Source: Oegoconia quadripuncta (Eukaryota; Arthropoda; Insecta; Lepidoptera; Autostichidae). From it: a stretch of 64,000 nucleotides of DNA. Positions 61,672-64,000 of the stretch are shown here, piece after piece (within the stretch, counting starts at the first letter, position 1; the number at the start of each line of letters is the position of its first letter). The position numbers and the translations under genes were made by a program. The notes under the pieces are model-generated. The model did not search any database. It had not been told where the DNA came from and saw nothing but the letters and a program-made list of their open reading frames with translations. The stretch lies in NCBI GenBank assembly GCA_949316235.1, contig OX438752.1, positions 2,069,001 through 2,133,000 on the forward strand, read 5' to 3'.

Positions 61672-62990
61672 CTACTCTGTGTAAAAAGTATCGGGAATAT
61701 GTCAATAAAAAGACCCGCGTAAAAGAGGTCGTTCTAAGTTTTTTACTGCATGTTGGTAGCACTGTACTGATTTAGCGCGCAAAATTTGAGCGGGATCTGT
61801 CATTTAATTTGTTTTAAACTACACTTTTTGTTGGTCATAGTTTTGAGTCCTCGGCGATTTTTACAATGGAAAATATTGTTGAACAAAGAGTGTGCCTTAA
61901 ATTTTGTGTTTCAAATGATATTTCATGTGGTGAATCACTAAAAATGTTGCGAAATACCTACGGCGAATCGTGTATATCGAACACAAGGGCTTATGAATGG
62001 TATAAGGCTTTTAAAGAAGGCCGAGAAGTAGTAGTAGACTTGCCTCGTTCTGGTAGACCTTCAACCGCTACGACCAAAGAAAACATCGACAGAATCAAGA
62101 AGCTAGTGCTCGAAAATCGACGTATGAGTCTGAGAGAGTTGGCCAGTGAGGTGAACATATCTTTTAAGTCCGTCCACAACATTCTCATTGACATTTTAGG
62201 CATGAAACGCGTCGCCGCTCGACTAGTTCCAAAAGAGCTCAATTTTGTTCAAAAAGCGCAGCGAAAGCATGTCGCTGAAGACATGGTTTCCCGAGCTTCT
62301 ACGGATCCGACCTTTATGAAACGTATAATAACTGGCGACGAGACATGGGTTTATGAGTACGACATGCAAACAAGCCAACAGTCTTCAGAATGGCGTCTCG
62401 AAAACGAGCCGAAACCCAAAAAACCGCGGCAAAGTCGCTCCAAAATCAAGGTAATGCTGACAGTTTTTTTTGACTACCGTGGTGTGGTTCACTCCGAATT
62501 CCTTCCAGAGGGAGAAACAGTGAATAAAGAATATTATTTAGGCGTCATGAAGCGTTTGCGTGAGAGTATCCGCCGAAAACGGCCAGATTTGTGGCAACAC
62601 AACTCATGGATGCTGCACCATGATAATGCACCATCACACACAGCCATTATAGTGAAAGAGTTTTTAGCGAAAAATTCAACAAAAGTTCTCGACCAAGCAC
62701 CGTATTCACCTGATATGGCTCCGTCTGACTTTTTTTTATTTCCCAAGTTAAAATTACCACTTCGAGGAAAACGTTTTGAGTCGATAGAAGCCATAAAAGA
62801 AAATTCGCTGAATGAGCTAAAGGCCATACCGCAAATAGCCTATGAAAAATGTATGGAAGACTGGGTGAAGCGGTGGAGATGTTGTATTGCAAGCGATGGG
62901 GCCTACTTTGAAGGCGATAAAATAAATTTAGATGAATAATTTGTATTTTTTGTTTTATTGACAAATTCCCGATACTTAGTACACTGAATG
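61672..62990 (+). mobile_element. Complete mariner transposon, 1,319 bp
   Basis: Flanked by TA (61670-61671 and 62991-62992). Ends are imperfect inverted repeats of ~38 bp: CTACTCTGTGTAAAAAGTAT on the left and, on the opposite strand at the right, CATTCAGTGTACTAAGTATC; both continue with CGGGAAT and TGTCAATAAAA. A ~190-bp leader precedes one uninterrupted transposase frame. Unlike the mariner at 44.7 kb, all parts are present. Confidence 0.93.
61866..62939 (+). CDS. Mariner transposase, intact, 357 aa
   Basis: Cut-and-paste DNA transposase of the Tc1/mariner superfamily. It binds the inverted ends with its N-terminal helix-turn-helix half and cuts with a DD34D catalytic domain. Seen here: N-terminal HTH region (1-115) with the GRP hinge at 63-65; VPKELN at 121-126, the counterpart of the mariner WVPHEL linker; ITGDETWVYEYD with catalytic Asp158; HHDNAPSHTA with Asp253; YSPDMAPSDFFLF with Asp288. 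The spacing 253-288 leaves exactly 34 residues. The ATG at 61866 follows a stop-containing leader, and the length matches known mariners (about 340-360 aa). No frameshift or stop. In annotated genomes such proteins often appear as GVQW- or SETMAR-like. Confidence 0.95.
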   Translation: MENIVEQRVCLKFCVSNDISCGESLKMLRNTYGESCISNTRAYEWYKAFKEGREVVVDLPRSGRPSTATTKENIDRIKKLVLENRRMSLRELASEVNISFKSVHNILIDILGMKRVAARLVPKELNFVQKAQRKHVAEDMVSRASTDPTFMKRIITGDETWVYEYDMQTSQQSSEWRLENEPKPKKPRQSRSKIKVMLTVFFDYRGVVHSEFLPEGETVNKEYYLGVMKRLRESIRRKRPDLWQHNSWMLHHDNAPSHTAIIVKEFLAKNSTKVLDQAPYSPDMAPSDFFLFPKLKLPLRGKRFESIEAIKENSLNELKAIPQIAYEKCMEDWVKRWRCCIASDGAYFEGDKINLDE

Positions 62991-62992
62991 TA

Positions 62993-63179
62993 GGCCTCCC
63001 TAATCAACCTCCACGCTCTTCGCGTGGTCTGCGGTATCCACGGCCTCCATCGCTGACAGATTTGAAAGCTGCTTTTTTATGATTACTAGTGACAGACATT
63101 TTTGTTAAGACGTCTCTCAGGGGTGTTATTAATTTTCAATTCCTATACTTCTACTATACTAACAACACCTTCAACGTTA
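62993..63179. other. No recognised feature
   Basis: Short stem CCACGCTCTTCGCGTGG (63010-63026) and otherwise unassigned. Confidence 0.4.
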
Positions 63180-63240
63180 TCTTCACTTAACTTCAGGTGT
63201 TATTGAGATCATGTGCTAACACGTTGTGCATAGAAAAAAC
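63180..63240 (+). mobile_element. SINE-C solo 3' tail
   Basis: TCTTCACTTAACTTCAGGTG, TTATTGAGATCATGTGCTAA, CACGTTGTGCATAGAAAAAA. Confidence 0.7.
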
Positions 63241-63244
63241 TTAG

Positions 63245-63735
63245 ATTCAACGTCGTTCAACGTCGCGCAGTCCGAATTGTCGGCCAAGAGAGTCTCACTG
63301 ACCGACTGGATCCCCTGGCGTTGCGAAGAGAAGTCGCGTACCTCTGCATTCTCTATCGCATATTTCATGGGGAGTGTTCTGAAGAACTGTTCGAGCTAAT
63401 ACCCGCTGCTCAATTTAACCGATACACTTCTCGCCGAAAATTAAATTTCCATCCACATCACCTGGATGAGTGGAAGTCTACCACTGTACGTTTCTCAAGA
63501 AACTTCTTACCACGTACGACCACCCTGTGGAACGGACTTCCGGCAGCGGTATTCCCGAACGAGTACGACATTGGAACCTTCAAGAAACGAGCCTACACCT
63601 TCCTCAAAGGCCGGCAACGCATCTGTGACCCTTTTGGTGTTGCGGGTGTCCATGGGCGGCGGTGATTGCTTTCCATCAGGTGACCCGCATGCTCGTTTGC
63701 CGCCCTCTCATATAAAAAAAAAAAAAAAAAAGGTA
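63245..63735 (+). mobile_element. LINE-2 C-terminus and 3' UTR
   Basis: Open frame 63257-63665: [100 protein letters not shown], ending GVHGRR and TGA. This is the undamaged last ~135 residues of a Jockey/CR1-type ORF2. The 3' UTR GGGCGGCGGTGATTGCTTTC, CATCAGGTGACCCGC runs into A19. 5'-truncated just after a SINE-C tail. Confidence 0.9.
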
Positions 63736-63970
63736 ATTTTGAGACAAGAAATTCATGTAGAGGCTTTTATGGTTAGTTCGAAATAAGCTTCTTCAGGCTT
63801 TACAAGTTATGACCTTGGGTCAGTTTGGCTATCAATTGCCGACAGAGTTGTTTGTAAGGTGATAATCAAAATCATCATAAAAAAGTCTCTAGTCCACCAT
63901 GGATTTCCATGGGAGTTATGTAAGTTACTTTCCAATTTATTCTCGTATGTATAAATGGTAATCTTAAATT

Positions 63971-64000
63971 GACGACTCGTTAGTGTAGTGGATAGTGACC
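63971..64000 (+). mobile_element. SINE-A head, cut by window end
   Basis: GACGACTCGTTAGTGTAGTG, GATAGTGACC: the first 30 bp of SINE-A. The rest lies beyond the window. Confidence 0.75.

Noticed and set aside
62534..62964. Minus-strand frames opposite the mariner transposase
   Set aside because: Shadows of the plus-strand transposase gene.

Overview
The window reads as intergenic or intronic DNA of a lepidopteran (moth or butterfly) nuclear genome. It is AT-rich and packed with short interspersed repeats. It carries tRNA-derived SINEs, RTE- and Jockey/CR1-type LINE fragments, mariner elements with TA target duplications, and several copies of a repeat with the motif CCCGCGACTTCGTCCGCG, which I know from lepidopteran sequence. 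I see no bacterial gene, no CRISPR array, no rRNA or tRNA gene that looks functional, and no host protein-coding exon I can defend. The long open frames that matter all belong to transposable elements.

Repeat families named here for bookkeeping. SINE-A: tRNA-like head with box A TGGTGTAGTGG and box B GGTTCGAATCC, ending near ACTAGATGATTGGTGTAAG. SINE-B: a related head (TTTGGTGTAGTGG), body ending in CTGTGGAACTAGATGGC. SINE-C: head CGCCTCCGTGGCTCAATG, box B GGTTCGATCCC, tail ending in CCCGTTGTGCATAAAA. SINE-D: one copy of another tRNA-like repeat. LINE-1: CR1/Jockey-type 3' ends with TTGCTTGTTCTTCTCAG and a (TTTTGA)n tail. LINE-2: C-terminus with [17 protein letters not shown]-3: C-terminus with WNSLPASVFPESYNL. 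LINE-4: C-terminus with WNALPPSVFPIAYN. LINE-5: 3' UTR with GATAAGGCCGCC, often ending in TTGTATTG repeats. RTE-1 and RTE-2: two RTE-type 3' ends. LepR: the CCCGCGACTTCGTCCGCG repeat. MITE-B, MITE-C, MITE-D: short elements with inverted repeats. Repeat-E: an unclassified ~580-bp repeat.

Layout. 0-3 kb: three kinds of tandem repeat, a LepR copy and a GC-rich block that looks like an R1-type LINE 3' region. 3-21 kb: MITE-B with a large GT/GTGC microsatellite, a segment repeated at 4.1-5.3 and 19.4-20.2 kb with SINE/LINE insertions in one copy only, and many SINE-A/B/C and LINE-1 copies. 21-31 kb: LINE-1, LINE-3, SINE-in-SINE nesting, two perfect hairpins, and a LINE C-terminal fragment with a Cys/His motif. 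31-41 kb: RTE-1 with a 246-codon open frame between TA repeats, MITE-B with a nested retrosequence, and LINE C-termini including an RNase H remnant. 41-52 kb: a dead mariner, a 5S-derived fragment, more RTE and SINE copies, and a GT/poly-G microsatellite. 52-57 kb: a 663-codon Jockey-superfamily reverse transcriptase with target duplications, and a SINE-B split by two LINEs. 57-64 kb: SINE-C copies, unclassified GC-rich DNA, MITE-C, and a complete mariner (1,319 bp, intact 357-aa transposase, inverted repeats, TA duplication).

How the parts relate. LINE reverse transcriptases probably mobilise the SINEs, and the tails of SINE-C and LINE-3 share a motif. The dead mariner has the terminal sequence of MITE-B, so MITE-B is probably its non-autonomous derivative. 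Nested copies and filled/empty site pairs allow a partial ordering of insertions. I do not see a new multi-gene system. The best leads are the intact mariner, the mariner/MITE-B pair, the inverted-repeat-bounded composite at 17.6-18.5 kb, the palindromes beside SINE-C tails, and the two perfect hairpins.
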